DNA of 64,000 nucleotides, taken from assembly GCF_018333215.1 (NCBI RefSeq), contig NZ_BORO01000004.1, positions 124,001-188,000 of the forward strand, read 5' to 3'. The DNA comes from Oceanobacillus sp. J11TS1. Lineage in GTDB: Bacteria; Bacillota; Bacilli; Bacillales; Amphibacillaceae. A program made the translations under genes and the position numbers. Every line of letters begins with the position of its first letter. The stretch's first letter is position 1. This document shows, in pieces, positions 16,399-25,996 of this stretch. The notes under the pieces were generated by a model, which was given only the letters and a program-made list of their open reading frames with translations, ran no database searches and was not told where the DNA came from.

Positions 16399-17082
16399 CT
16401 ATGATAAATCAATTGTTTCTCCAACCTGCATCACATGGGCGTTGCCAGCTTTCACTTTGGAAGCCCACTCTTCTGGATTCTGCTCAATTGGCGGAAATGT
16501 ATTATAGTGAACCGGAACTACCTTTTTCGCACCTATCCAATCGGCCGCAATCAATGCATCGCTTGGTCCCATTGTAAAGTTGTCCCCGATTGGAATAAAA
16601 GCAACATCAGTGTCGTTTAATTCACCATACATTTTTAAATCGGAAAATAATGCAGTGTCTCCCAAGTGATAAATGGTTTTTCCATTCACTGTCAGGAGTA
16701 TCCCGCCAGGCATCCCTCCGTAGATTACCTTTCCATCCTCTTCTGTATAGGAAGAGCCATGGAATGCTTGCGTAAATTGCACTTTACCAAAATCAAATTC
16801 ACGGGATCCGCCAATGCTCATGGAATGTGTCTTTAACCCTTTCGATGCAAAATAATCAGCAAGCTCTGCAACTGCTACAACCAAAGCATCATTATTCTTA
16901 GCTATCTCCAAAGTATCTCCCACATGATCATTATGTCCATGTGTTAATAGAATAACATCAGCTTTTTCAGTACTTGCGTTTAAATCACACGCCTCATTTC
17001 CATTTATAAATGGATCAATAATAATTCGATGTGAACCTGTGTCTACTTTTACAACCGAATGTCCATGAAAAGATACTTTCAC
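16399..17082 (-). CDS. ytkL: UPF0173 metal-dependent hydrolase (YtkL)
   Basis: This 227-residue metallo-beta-lactamase-fold protein matches the UPF0173 family: [13 protein letters not shown] start, IDPFINGN, and the metal motif [10 protein letters not shown], followed by [15 protein letters not shown] and [10 protein letters not shown]. The family is widespread in bacteria but its substrate is not established. It is a single gene with its own hairpin downstream. Confidence 0.9.
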   Translation of the reverse strand: MKVSFHGHSVVKVDTGSHRIIIDPFINGNEACDLNASTEKADVILLTHGHNDHVGDTLEIAKNNDALVVAVAELADYFASKGLKTHSMSIGGSREFDFGKVQFTQAFHGSSYTEEDGKVIYGGMPGGILLTVNGKTIYHLGDTALFSDLKMYGELNDTDVAFIPIGDNFTMGPSDALIAADWIGAKKVVPVHYNTFPPIEQNPEEWASKVKAGNAHVMQVGETIDLS

Positions 17083-17226
17083 TAAAAATCGCTCCTTTTA
17101 TTCGTTGGATTATTGTTTTATCGCAGTGTATCTGGCTTTAAGACTCCCACTTCAAGAAAAGAGTAAAAAATTATATTTCTAAGCGAGAGATCTAACAGCC
17201 AGTAACGGCCCGATTCGTTCAACTAA

Positions 17227-17263
17227 CCTTCAGTGGCGGATGAAAGAACCCCCCCACTGAAGG
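17227..17263 (-). terminator. Hairpin downstream of pspA
   Basis: CCTTCAGTGG (17227) and CCACTGAAGG (17254) form a perfect 10-bp stem with a 17-base loop, about 60 bases past the pspA stop. There is no clear T run, so it is only a probable terminator. Confidence 0.5.
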
Positions 17264-17324
17264 AAGTTTCACTTTATACAATGCTCTTCCCGCTATCAAC
17301 TGAAAGTATGCATCATTTCTTTAA

Positions 17325-17990
17325 TTATTTATTTAATTTCTTTTTTAGCGCTGCCAATTCATCATCAACATCATTCGTTTCCAAGATTTTAAATTCATCA
17401 TCCAGTGAACGCGCACTTTCATTCAGGTCTTCAGAAGTTTCTGCTTCTGCTTCATATTGAAGAACTTTTTCTTCCATTCGCTCAAACCCTTGACGAGATT
17501 GATCGTTGCCGATAGAGGACATTGTACGGTTCATTTTTGTCCGCGTTTTTGCTGATTCTGCACGTGCTTTTAAGGAATCTTTTTTCAATTTCATTTCTTG
17601 ATATTCGCGCTTCATCTCAGATAATTTTTCTCTTAGGATTTTTACATCTTCATCCGCACGTTCCCAAGATGCTTGCAAAGATTCATAAGCTTTCTCTTGT
17701 TGTTTTTTGTCTTCTAATGCTTTACGTGCTAATTCATCATTATCCGCTTCAACTGCTTTTTCAGCTTGTTCTTGACGTTTCTCCACCATTGCTCTAGCAT
17801 CATTTACCTTGCGTTTCAACATTTTTTCATTTGCCATTTGTTTGGCTACCGCTACTTCTACCTCTTCTATATCTTTGCCCATATCTCTCAAATATTGCTC
17901 TAACATTTTTACCGGATCTTCCGCCTTATCAATCATTGCATTTAACTCTGAGCTGACAATTGTTTTCAATCGACTAAAAAATTGAAACAT
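17325..17990 (-). CDS. pspA: Phage shock protein A (PspA/IM30 family)
   Basis: This 221-residue protein matches PspA/LiaH proteins: an N-terminal amphipathic helix (MFQFFSRLKTIVSSELNAMI), then DKAEDPVKMLEQYLRDM and a very long coiled coil of Lys/Glu/Ala-rich helices. Such proteins form membrane-bound rods or scaffolds that protect the cytoplasmic membrane against envelope stress. The protein ends in the usual short helical tail. Confidence 0.93.
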   Translation of the reverse strand: MFQFFSRLKTIVSSELNAMIDKAEDPVKMLEQYLRDMGKDIEEVEVAVAKQMANEKMLKRKVNDARAMVEKRQEQAEKAVEADNDELARKALEDKKQQEKAYESLQASWERADEDVKILREKLSEMKREYQEMKLKKDSLKARAESAKTRTKMNRTMSSIGNDQSRQGFERMEEKVLQYEAEAETSEDLNESARSLDDEFKILETNDVDDELAALKKKLNK

Positions 17991-18208
17991 ACAAATCCTC
18001 CTTTTTGAATAAAAAATAATAATTTGTGGTTATTGTACAGTAAGAAATACGATTGAAATCGAAAAAGGTTTCGTTTTAATCGGATTTTTTCTTTCTATCT
18101 GCTATAATTTTTAATGAATATATGATTTTCATTAGAAAACTTGGCGCTTGCCAAGCTATTGAGTGGATATCTACAACTATGATTAATATAAATGAAAGGA
18201 AGAGAATA

Positions 18209-19306
18209 ATGCTAGACAGAATTGATAATTTGTTAGCAGAACTAAAGAAACAGCAAGCAGACAGCTGTTTTATCAGTTCAACAGCAAACGTATACTATTT
18301 AAGCGGGTATTATACAGACCCACACGAAAGAATTATTGGAATTATACTTGTCGACCAACTTGATCCCATTTTCCTATTACCTAAAATGGAGGAAAAGGAC
18401 GCAAGAGAAGCTGGCTGGAAACATTTAATTGTGGGCTATTATGATCACGAAAATCCTTGGCATTGTTTACAGGAATTTTTGAAAAAACAAGAAAAACAAC
18501 CTGCTGTCATGGCTATAGAAAAAAATCATTTAACAATCCAACGTTATAATGAGCTACAAGAAACGTTTCCAAATGTTACTTATACCGACGCAACAGAAGC
18601 GATACAAAATTTACGCCTAATCAAAACTAAAAAAGAGCATGATTTATTAAGAACAGCAGCAGAACTTGCTGATTTCGGTGTTAAAACTGGCGTTGAAGCT
18701 TTAAAAGAAGGTGTAACCGAATTAGAGGTTGTTGCAACCCTAGAGCACGCCTTGAAAAAACAAGGAATACGTGAAATGTCTTTCCAAACGATGGTATTGT
18801 TCGGACCAAAAACGGCATCACCTCACGGGAATCCCGATAAAACAAAACTAGAAAAAAATAACCTTGTTCTATTTGACCTTGGTGTTATCTATGAAGGATA
18901 TTGCTCTGATATCACCAGAACAGTTGCGTTTGGTAATATTACAGACCAACAAAAACACATTTATGATACTGTACTCGGAGCACAAGAAAGAGCAGTTGAA
19001 GCTAGCAAAGCAGGGACAGCAGTCGGGGAACTTGATAAAATTGCAAGAAATTATATAACAGAACAAGGGTATGGCGAATATTTCACACATCGTCTCGGAC
19101 ATGGCTTAGGAATTGAAACACATGAATATCCTTCCATGCACAGCGAAAACACATTACCAATTGAACCAGGAATGTGCTTTACTATTGAGCCGGGTATTTA
19201 TGTACCAGAAGTTGGCGGAGTAAGAATTGAAGACATGTTATTCACAACCAATTATATGCCGATAGAACTTACGAAGTATCCAAAAACCCTGCAAATTATT
19301 TCTTAA
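18209..19306 (+). CDS. Xaa-Pro dipeptidase-like M24B peptidase
   Basis: The start at 18209 (MLDRIDNLLAELKKQ) follows GAAAGGAAGAG; a longer frame from 18122 lacks a ribosome binding site. The 365-residue protein has the N-terminal creatinase-like domain and the C-terminal pita-bread fold with five metal ligands visible: LFDLG, SDITRT, GHGLG, TIEPG and RIEDM. It should cleave Xaa-Pro dipeptides or short peptides in the cytoplasm using two metal ions. It is followed by its own terminator. Confidence 0.9.
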   Translation: MLDRIDNLLAELKKQQADSCFISSTANVYYLSGYYTDPHERIIGIILVDQLDPIFLLPKMEEKDAREAGWKHLIVGYYDHENPWHCLQEFLKKQEKQPAVMAIEKNHLTIQRYNELQETFPNVTYTDATEAIQNLRLIKTKKEHDLLRTAAELADFGVKTGVEALKEGVTELEVVATLEHALKKQGIREMSFQTMVLFGPKTASPHGNPDKTKLEKNNLVLFDLGVIYEGYCSDITRTVAFGNITDQQKHIYDTVLGAQERAVEASKAGTAVGELDKIARNYITEQGYGEYFTHRLGHGLGIETHEYPSMHSENTLPIEPGMCFTIEPGIYVPEVGGVRIEDMLFTTNYMPIELTKYPKTLQIIS

Positions 19307-19344
19307 GTTTGCTCAAAACCTAGTAAAAATGAATCGGTTTATCA

Positions 19345-19382
19345 CGGAGAATCCACAATCTTATTAGATTGGAGATTCTCCG
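19345..19382 (+). terminator. Terminator after the M24B peptidase gene
   Basis: CGGAGAATC (19345) and GATTCTCCG (19374) form a 9-bp stem, extended inside by CAATC/GATTG pairing, 40 bases after the stop codon. The following T run is modest. Confidence 0.65.
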
Positions 19383-19510
19383 ATTAAATGTTTGGGGACT
19401 TATGATTAGTCGCCTTTGTAAACGATATTGCATATGATAAACGGATTCATTTATTTTTTTGAATATTCCTGAAGTTTTGTTTCGATTTTTTATACAATTT
19501 ACCACGATTT

Positions 19511-19540
19511 GTTTGTAACGCTTACAAAACGGGTATATAA
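19511..19540 (+). promoter_or_regulatory. Candidate sigma-B promoter for the universal stress gene
   Basis: GTTTGT at 19511 and GGGTAT at 19531 are separated by 14 bases, matching the sigma-B consensus (GTTTaa, 12-15, GGGTAT). An overlapping TATAAT at 19535 could also serve the vegetative sigma factor. The ATG is 30 bases downstream. Confidence 0.6.
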
Positions 19541-19565
19541 TAAAAGTAGGAAGGGGAGATGAATC

Positions 19566-19994
19566 ATGGAATATAAAAATATTGTAGTTGCAGTGGATGG
19601 ATCTAAAGCAGCTGAAAAAGCTTTTAGTCAATCTCTCGACATTGCAAAACGAAATAATTGCAGATTAATTCTTGCTCACGTGGTGGATTCTCGCACTTTT
19701 TCAACTGCTGAGGCGTATGATCGTTCCTTATCTGAAAGAGCAGAAACGTATGCTAAAGAATTATTAGATAATTATGTGGAGCAAGCCGAAGCAGCTGGAT
19801 TAACCGATATTGTTCGCTGTATTGAATACGGCTCTCCTAAAGTCAAAATCGCAAAAGAAATAGCTGGTAACTTTGGTGCTGATTTAATTATTTGCGGCGC
19901 TACTGGTATGAATGCGGTGGAACGATTCTTAATTGGAAGCGTTTCAGAAAGTATTACAAGATATGCAAACTGTGATGTACTTGTTATTCGCTAA
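19566..19994 (+). CDS. Universal stress protein UspA family
   Basis: This 142-residue protein starts MEYKNIVVAVDGSKAAEKAF and ends with the ATP-binding signature GATGMNAVERFLIGSVSES (G-x2-G-x9-GS). UspA proteins bind ATP and increase survival under starvation or stress. The likely sigma-B promoter upstream fits stress induction. AAGGGGAG precedes the ATG. Confidence 0.92.
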   Translation: MEYKNIVVAVDGSKAAEKAFSQSLDIAKRNNCRLILAHVVDSRTFSTAEAYDRSLSERAETYAKELLDNYVEQAEAAGLTDIVRCIEYGSPKVKIAKEIAGNFGADLIICGATGMNAVERFLIGSVSESITRYANCDVLVIR

Positions 19995-20124
19995 CCTCGG
20001 AACGCACATCCTTTGGGAGCGCTCCTCTCAAAGGGTGGAATTACTGGTCAAGTTCTAAATAATTAATTCAAACACGGTTGCGTTTTTCGTTAAATCCTGA
20101 GGAACGAATGGAAAGGAACATAAC

Positions 20125-20656
20125 ATGAGAAAAATTGAAGGGCTGGCTTTCTCAAAAAGCTGGGAGTCGGATTTTCAAAAAGAGGCTTATTTAATTAAGA
20201 ATAGCCTGAAAAACAAGAATAATATCATTCCTCTCATTCACATCGGCAGCACATCTGTCAAAGGTTTAAAAGCAAAACCAATTATTGATATGCTCCTTGT
20301 AGTAAATGATAATTAACCTTTTGGACCAAGAGCAGAAGCATATTGAAGCTATAGGATACGAATTTCTTGGCGAAAACGGACTCCCAGGAAGACGTTTTAT
20401 GTGTAAAGGCGATGAGAACCGAACCCATCATATTCATGCCTATCCGTATGATAATATCCATGAAATTCAGAGACATATTTCCTTTAGAAATTATTTAAGA
20501 AATCACCCGGATATTGCAAAGGAATATGGAGAATTAAAGTCGCATTTGGCTCTATCCTTTCCTAATGATATTACACGTTATAGCAAGGGGAAAGACAGCT
20601 TTATAAAAAAAGTGGAAGCACGAAGTTTAAAAGAAGATTGGAGAAAGGAACAATAG
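20125..20656 (+). pseudogene. GrpB-family (UPF0157) gene broken by a frameshift
   Basis: Two overlapping frames together make one GrpB/UPF0157-like protein. The first (20125-20316) gives the LIHIGSTSVKGLKAKPIIDM block and the second (20306-20656) the RTHHIHAYP, FRNYLRNHPDIAKEYGELK and YSKGKDSFI blocks. The switch near 20306-20316, after IIDMLLVV, needs a single-base frame change. In intact homologues these parts are continuous, so the gene is a pseudogene or contains a sequencing error. The family is related to nucleotidyltransferases. Confidence 0.8.
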
Positions 20657-20831
20657 CAGGTAGCGCTATATTTGTGGCGCATCCCGGCAATTCTTAACTG
20701 CAAAAAAGCCAACCTCCTCGCATGTATTTTTTACACACAGAAAGAGATTAGCTTTTTAATGGTTACTGCATAGCTGCCTTAAGTAATTTTCCTAACACAT
20801 AAAGCAAAGACAATGTGTAACCCCATTATTT

Positions 20832-20921
20832 ACTTAAACGCATTGTATCGCGTGCAATCATCACTTCTTCGTTGGTTGGAATGACCATTACTTTTACCGG
20901 AGAGTGTGGATAGTTAATAAA
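20832..20921. repeat. attL of the ackA element (90-bp direct repeat)
   Basis: This 90-base sequence is identical to 36935-37024, the 3' end of the intact ackA gene. It encodes the last 29 or so codons of acetate kinase in reverse and is followed on the chromosome side by the presumably original stop (reading ATG CGT TTA AGT AAA TAA on the minus strand). It is the remnant left when the element inserted. The 175 bases between it and the GrpB gene hold nothing recognisable. Confidence 0.95.
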
Positions 20922-21007
20922 CCTTAATATAATAGTATTTTTCCTATGTAATTAACTATAATATACAGAATTCGTGGTGGTTAGTCAAGGGATTTAATAG
21001 AATAGTT

Positions 21008-21604
21008 TCATCTACTAGATTGAATTTGTTCCATATTAAATATACGCAAACCATTTTGGAATAAATCTATATTATTTACTCGATAATAATTTTCTAATAG
21101 ATAATGTTCTGAATTTAATTCTATTTGATTGGCATATTCGTCATCTGGCATGATAACTTTAACACGATCATCCGGTATATTAATTTTTCCACCAAGCTCT
21201 AAAAATGAAGATCCGTCTTGATAAGCTATACATGGTAAGTCCACTATTACTTCTTCTGGCTCTTCAATCCATATTGGATTCCCCAACGGATCATATTCTT
21301 CAAAATATCCATCTGTCATATACTTTAAATTAAATTCATTCTCCATCGGTCGTATTGTAGCTTTATATTTAAAACCACGTTTACTCTGAATATCGCTGAT
21401 AATTAGATATTCGACACCTTCATATTTGATTACATCGCCACGTTTAATTTTAAAATTGCAGCTAATTGTTTTCTCATCAAAGTTAGGAAGTGAATCGGAT
21501 TGTTTTTGGTGGGATATGATTGCCTTACGTTCCTTTGTTTCATTGTTTAAAAGAATTGGAACAGCAAATTCATCCATAAGAATATCAAATTCTTGATTTA
21601 ACAT
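21008..21604 (-). CDS. Putative phage head-closure or neck protein
   Basis: This 198-residue protein is beta-rich in its second half, with the segment GDVIKYEGVEYLIISDIQSK resembling the SH3-like fold of phage head-closure proteins, and a central YFEEYDPLGNPIWIEEPEE. It is the last gene of the head block (capsid, terminase, portal, adaptor), where head-closure genes usually lie. The assignment rests on position and a weak fold resemblance. Confidence 0.5.
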   Translation of the reverse strand: MLNQEFDILMDEFAVPILLNNETKERKAIISHQKQSDSLPNFDEKTISCNFKIKRGDVIKYEGVEYLIISDIQSKRGFKYKATIRPMENEFNLKYMTDGYFEEYDPLGNPIWIEEPEEVIVDLPCIAYQDGSSFLELGGKINIPDDRVKVIMPDDEYANQIELNSEHYLLENYYRVNNIDLFQNGLRIFNMEQIQSSR

Positions 21605-21619
21605 TTGCTCACCCTTTCT

Positions 21620-21940
21620 TTAGTTTCTAAATAACCTAAAAGCGTTTGAGTTTAATTGCGATTGCTCATCCGTTTTAAGCTTTCTAATTTTATATTCGAG
21701 TTGGTCAATCCGATTTTGAATATTTGTAGCAAAATCTTGAACCGTCATATCGTCCATTTTGATATTTTTTAATGTGGATGGAGAGTTGGCGATTGATTCT
21801 AATGCCGATAACGAAGCTCTATATATATTACGCTTATTAGTTGGTGATTTGGGATTATATTCGTCGTGTGGTGGTAAATCATTCTCATCAAGATATACGA
21901 TTAATTCTGATTGATCTAGTGGAATACCTTTCGTTTCCAT
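21620..21940 (-). CDS. Putative head-tail adaptor protein
   Basis: This 106-residue protein begins with a hydrophilic segment (VYLDENDLPPHDEYNP) followed by helices (YRASLSALESIANSPSTL and QNRIDQLEYKIRKLK), a layout seen in small helical head-tail adaptor proteins that follow portal genes. It lies 15 bases upstream of the putative head-closure gene. Function inferred from position. Confidence 0.45.
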   Translation of the reverse strand: METKGIPLDQSELIVYLDENDLPPHDEYNPKSPTNKRNIYRASLSALESIANSPSTLKNIKMDDMTVQDFATNIQNRIDQLEYKIRKLKTDEQSQLNSNAFRLFRN

Positions 21941-22113
21941 TTGTAACCGTTGGATATTATTTATGATAAAAACCTCCTATTTTCTTATTTTTTCTGGGCG
22001 GGCAACATTTGATATGCTAGGGGACTATATTGGCAAGGGGGAGTGAATATTCGTGCATATATATACGTAGATTATTACGTAAAATATAGTTTTGACGTAA
22101 TGATGTAACTATA

Positions 22114-22135
22114 AAACCTTGATATATCAACGTTT
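22114..22135. promoter_or_regulatory. Operator-like near-palindrome, copy 1
   Basis: AAACCTTGATATATCAACGT followed by TT. It is identical in sequence and orientation to copy 2 at 28795-28816. It lies about 175 bases upstream of the minus-strand gene starting at 21940. Half copies occur at 22184-22195 (ACATCAAGGTTT) and 22293-22300. Confidence 0.6.
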
Positions 22136-22317
22136 GTGATGACGATCATTTTATTCTATATACATTTTTTATACATTGCTGTTACATCAAGGTTTAAACC
22201 TATTTATTAGAATATTTAACAACTCCAAAATGTATAAAATCACTCATATTTATGTCCGTATAATTATAGTTATGTAGACAAACGCTAAAATACCAACGTT
22301 TCAGCATCATTTTAGGA

Positions 22318-22491
22318 TCAAAACAGGTAAATTTTCAGATATTTTATTATAGGGACACCAATTACGGCACGCCCGGGAATTCCCAGTGTAACAGGAAGAG
22401 AAATTTTTAGCATACATTCCCCATCCATTTTTCCTATTATATCAGCATTTACCTGTAATGTTGACCCTTCTAAATCCAGTATATCATCCCA
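22318..22491 (-). pseudogene. Open frame without start codon, likely gene remnant
   Basis: A 57-codon frame without a standard start, directly after an in-frame TAG, encodes a coherent peptide containing DLEGSTLQVNADIIGKMDGE and VTLGIPGRAVIGVP. It directly follows the portal gene. Joining it to the preceding frame needs a +1 shift near TTATTTTTAGTGGG. It may be the remains of a head protein gene or a frameshifted product. The rest of 21941-22512 contains repeats but no gene. Confidence 0.35.
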
Positions 22492-22512
22492 CTAAAAATA
22501 ATATCAATAGCA

Positions 22513-23838
22513 TCAGTCACTTAGCTCATCTTTATTACCTTGTGTTATACTCTCCTTGGCTAATCGTTCTGTCTCGCTCACCTTATCAATAAATGAAACA
22601 TTATCCAAGATAGTTTCAACACTGATTGCTCCAATATCTTTAAGCTTTTCAATAATCTCAACTAATTGTTTATCATCTTTCGGCATGTTCGGACTGAATA
22701 CAAATTGCACTCGTTCATAATCATCGTCATTAAATGTGATCCCTTGCATTTCCAGTACATCCCTCATTTTCTGTATTCGAGTCTCAAAGCCATCTTGAAG
22801 ATACTTACTATTCATATTAGCTTTGATTAACGACAAGTAAAATATAGATTCAATTGCTACGTCACCAACATTACTAATCGTACTACTTCCATTCAACAAC
22901 ACATTCGGCATTGAAGATATATCACCCAAAGCATTTTTCAATGTTCCATACAATTCTTTAAACGCGTTATGGTCGAATGGATTAGTAACATATTTAAAAT
23001 CTCCATCATCATCCAAAGCAATTCCAAAACCATTGCCATGCTTAGGTAGATCTACATTAGTCAAAGTTCTGCCTACACTAACAGGCGTACCCATAATGTG
23101 ACGATAGTAACCATCGACTGCCTTAGATAACAACGATTCCATACTGTCAATAATCTCTATGTAATCCAGCACCTCGCTGTATCCTCTGGTATTGTCATAT
23201 TCGTTCTCGGTCTTATAATGTATAGGAAGTCCAGTATTGTTAGCACGCTGCTCAACTAACCGTATCTCTTCACCTTGCGAATCATTATATTTATAAACTA
23301 AATCCTCTGTAAACAGAACATAATAATCCGTGTAATCGCTATGATAATACTGAATAAATGCCAACATCTCGTTTGTCTCTGGATCATAAACAGGATAAGC
23401 TTCGGATGGATCGATAATATGACTATAAATATTATTATTTTTCACATATACATATTCGAAAGCTTCACCATAACGAATTAAATGAGAAAGTATTTTATAA
23501 TCTGTTTTATGATATTTCCCTTTCCTGTAGACGCGATTTAATTCTTTGACAACATCCTCTGTTCCCGATAATTGAACAGGACTGCGCCCCAACAAGAAAT
23601 TAATACTAAAATTGATAATTGTCTTGGCATAATTCAAAGTAATCCGTTCGACCTCTACTACTTCATTATTAAATGTTTCATTTGGCCTTTTGTGAATCTT
23701 ATGTACGTTCTTTCCTAAATACTCTTTTATGTCTGTTATCTGATTCATATGTAGTTGCTGGCTAACATTGCCAACTTCACTCTTCACAAAATCTTCAAGT
23801 CCATCATATCTGCCACTAATATATTCATTTAAATCCAT
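22513..23838 (-). CDS. Phage portal protein, SPP1 Gp6-like
   Basis: This 441-residue protein matches SPP1-type portal proteins: early VERITLNYAKTIINFSINFL with LLGRSP, a DNNIYSHIIDPSEAYPVYDPETNE crown/wing region, a GYSEVLDYIEIIDSMESLLSK helix and a C-terminal FSPNMPKDDKQLVEIIEKLK with the family's Asp-rich motor contact region. The portal forms the ring at the capsid vertex through which DNA is packed. It is preceded by the large terminase gene, the standard order. Confidence 0.9.
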   Translation of the reverse strand: MDLNEYISGRYDGLEDFVKSEVGNVSQQLHMNQITDIKEYLGKNVHKIHKRPNETFNNEVVEVERITLNYAKTIINFSINFLLGRSPVQLSGTEDVVKELNRVYRKGKYHKTDYKILSHLIRYGEAFEYVYVKNNNIYSHIIDPSEAYPVYDPETNEMLAFIQYYHSDYTDYYVLFTEDLVYKYNDSQGEEIRLVEQRANNTGLPIHYKTENEYDNTRGYSEVLDYIEIIDSMESLLSKAVDGYYRHIMGTPVSVGRTLTNVDLPKHGNGFGIALDDDGDFKYVTNPFDHNAFKELYGTLKNALGDISSMPNVLLNGSSTISNVGDVAIESIFYLSLIKANMNSKYLQDGFETRIQKMRDVLEMQGITFNDDDYERVQFVFSPNMPKDDKQLVEIIEKLKDIGAISVETILDNVSFIDKVSETERLAKESITQGNKDELSD

Positions 23839-23940
23839 TTCATCATTCCTTTCATCGAAAATTGACGCTGAGAAACGCCCTGTGTTGCATTTACTTTTAA
23901 CTTTGTGGGTAATGGTTCAACTAATTGCATTCTATGGCTC

Positions 23941-25524
23941 TTATACATACCACTTATTCTGATCTTTCGCCAAGTTTGCTAATGCAGCGCTTATTACCTT
24001 GTCATCGTGTAAATTTTCGCCTTGCTTATTTCCTAATTTATTATTAATATTTTGATAAATTTGCATCTGTTCCAGAGTCTCAACATCATTGATAAGGATA
24101 CGCCCTAACTCAAAGTTTTCTTTAAATTTCTCCAAAAGCACCGGTTTATTATTTTGATTCGAAAGGAAGCCAAGTTGTGACCTACGACTACCCTTTTGTG
24201 TGAAGAGTTTTTCCTTATATAAATTGTAATATTGTTTCTCATCCTTCATTTTTTCGAGTACCACAACGCCCACATTGTTTCTTTCAATAGCTGTAAACGG
24301 TTGCCCGTACCACATCAGCAAGTCATAAAGGACATCTGTGAATTTATAAACTGGTAATTTGTTCGTACCAAAGCTAGCTACTTCTACGCCTTCTTCATCA
24401 ATAATTGTGCATGTGGAGGCATCCCCATTACCGCTGCCATGCGCCACATCAACACCGGCATAAAAGTATTTTATTTTAGAATTATATTCATGAAAGATTT
24501 TCAATTCTTTTCCTATGTATTTACGCAAGCTTTCGGGAACATCTTGAAGCTCATTGAATGGAATATGTGGGATAACATAATTAATACGTTCTAATACTTT
24601 ATTTTGGTCAAAGACCGATTTATTCGACGATATGAAGGACTCCATGTCATTGCTTGGATATTCCTGGAAAAAGGATTCTAGGGGAACGTCTTGCAGCTTG
24701 AAGTCTCTCCACATTAATTGCCTTAAATCTGCGCCCTCATTGTATAAACGTAACTCTTCACCCTCCAAATCTTTTTTAGCAAGGCGCTTTCCATACTTGG
24801 CTTTGTACCATTGTTCGGCCTCATCGTATTCGCCTTTTTTACTTTCCTTATAAAAGGGATGAAACCAAGGAACAAAGTAATTTTTATACTTGGAATTGCC
24901 GCGCTTAGAACGCTGGTAAAGAGTGTAATAATAATTACCAATACCGTTTGAAGTGGTTTCTATGGAAATTCTTCCCTTATCTATTAATGCCTGTTCGATA
25001 GATAATAATTGTTCCTCTTGATTGGAATAGAAACTAAACTCCGAAAGATGCGCCCATGATATACTCATACCTCGGCCAATGTCCTTATACCCAGCAACCG
25101 TACTCACAACACGACTTCCATTTGTTAGTAATAATTCATTTTTATTATCACGTTTTGTATCTGGGAACAGACCAGGATTTTTGTCTCTTGGAAGGTTGTC
25201 ATTCATAAACTTTAATGTATTAAATAATGCCTTGGCACTATCTCCTTCATAAGAAACAATTAAAATTTGACTGTTTGGTTGTATACATGCTTCATAGATT
25301 GCCTTCGCCAGCATTAGAGTAGAAATTCCGGCTCTACGGGCTTTATTACAAATTATGTAACGATGATCTTCCATGAGTCCTGTAATTTCTTCTTGCGCCT
25401 TGTTAAGTTTCATAGGCACAATTTCATTTTGAGTATTTACGATGAATATGAAGTTCTTCGCAAACAATTCAAATGAATCCATTATCTTTTGCAATTTTTG
25501 TTTTCTTGTCATAGCTACTGCCAT
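23941..25524 (-). CDS. Phage terminase large subunit
   Basis: This 527-residue protein has the packaging ATPase domain with a deviant Walker A (CNKARRAGISTLML) and a Walker B-like ISWAHLSEFSF, then an RNase H-fold nuclease domain with AGVDVAHGSGNGDAS, AIERNNVG and a terminal GENLHDDKVISAALA supplying the acidic metal ligands. It cuts and drives DNA into the procapsid. The length and domain order match phage TerL. It lies just downstream of a probable small subunit gene. Confidence 0.92.
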   Translation of the reverse strand: MAVAMTRKQKLQKIMDSFELFAKNFIFIVNTQNEIVPMKLNKAQEEITGLMEDHRYIICNKARRAGISTLMLAKAIYEACIQPNSQILIVSYEGDSAKALFNTLKFMNDNLPRDKNPGLFPDTKRDNKNELLLTNGSRVVSTVAGYKDIGRGMSISWAHLSEFSFYSNQEEQLLSIEQALIDKGRISIETTSNGIGNYYYTLYQRSKRGNSKYKNYFVPWFHPFYKESKKGEYDEAEQWYKAKYGKRLAKKDLEGEELRLYNEGADLRQLMWRDFKLQDVPLESFFQEYPSNDMESFISSNKSVFDQNKVLERINYVIPHIPFNELQDVPESLRKYIGKELKIFHEYNSKIKYFYAGVDVAHGSGNGDASTCTIIDEEGVEVASFGTNKLPVYKFTDVLYDLLMWYGQPFTAIERNNVGVVVLEKMKDEKQYYNLYKEKLFTQKGSRRSQLGFLSNQNNKPVLLEKFKENFELGRILINDVETLEQMQIYQNINNKLGNKQGENLHDDKVISAALANLAKDQNKWYV

Positions 25525-25539
25525 TTAGTCACCCCCATT

Positions 25540-25932
25540 CTACAACTCTAAATCGTCAATTTCTTCATCGTCATCTGTACCATTAAATATTTCATCAACA
25601 ATTTTATTATTTTCTCTTATTTCTTTTCTAAGCTGCAGAAAAAGTTTAACGTCTTTGTCCTCGCCTTTATCCTTCGCACGATCTGAAATGAGATTATATA
25701 TTTCTTCAAAGTCTTGGGTAGTTTTGTAATCCAAATATAATTGAAGCAAAGCTTTATACTCTGGCGTTTTCTCCCAATCATAAAAGCTATTCATTGTTTT
25801 AACGTCCGTATATTTCATTAATTCTTCTTCTGTTTTCTTCGGCATGCGCTGGTCATACCGTATATCAAACTTCCACTTGAAATATTCTGCCTTTTTCCAA
25901 AATACTTTTTTAAGAGCGTCTTTTAATATCAT
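25540..25932 (-). CDS. Probable terminase small subunit
   Basis: This 130-residue protein is all helical with a strongly acidic C-terminus (DDDEEIDDLEL) and begins MILKDALKKVFWKKAEYFKWK. Location immediately upstream of the large terminase, with 15 bases between, is the main evidence. I recognise no specific DNA-binding motif. The gene has the element's conserved leader AATTTAAAAGGAGAATCC. Confidence 0.5.
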   Translation of the reverse strand: MILKDALKKVFWKKAEYFKWKFDIRYDQRMPKKTEEELMKYTDVKTMNSFYDWEKTPEYKALLQLYLDYKTTQDFEEIYNLISDRAKDKGEDKDVKLFLQLRKEIRENNKIVDEIFNGTDDDEEIDDLEL

Positions 25933-25964
25933 TAATTGGATTCTCCTTTTAAATTAATTTTAAA

Positions 25965-25996
25965 ATAAAAAAAGTCCCAACAAGACGTTAGGACTT
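25965..25996 (-). terminator. Terminator between replication and packaging operons
   Basis: On the minus strand AAGTCC and GGACTT pair around a 13-base loop, followed by TTTTTTTATTTTAAAAT. The hairpin overlaps the last codons of the replication gene. Confidence 0.8.
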
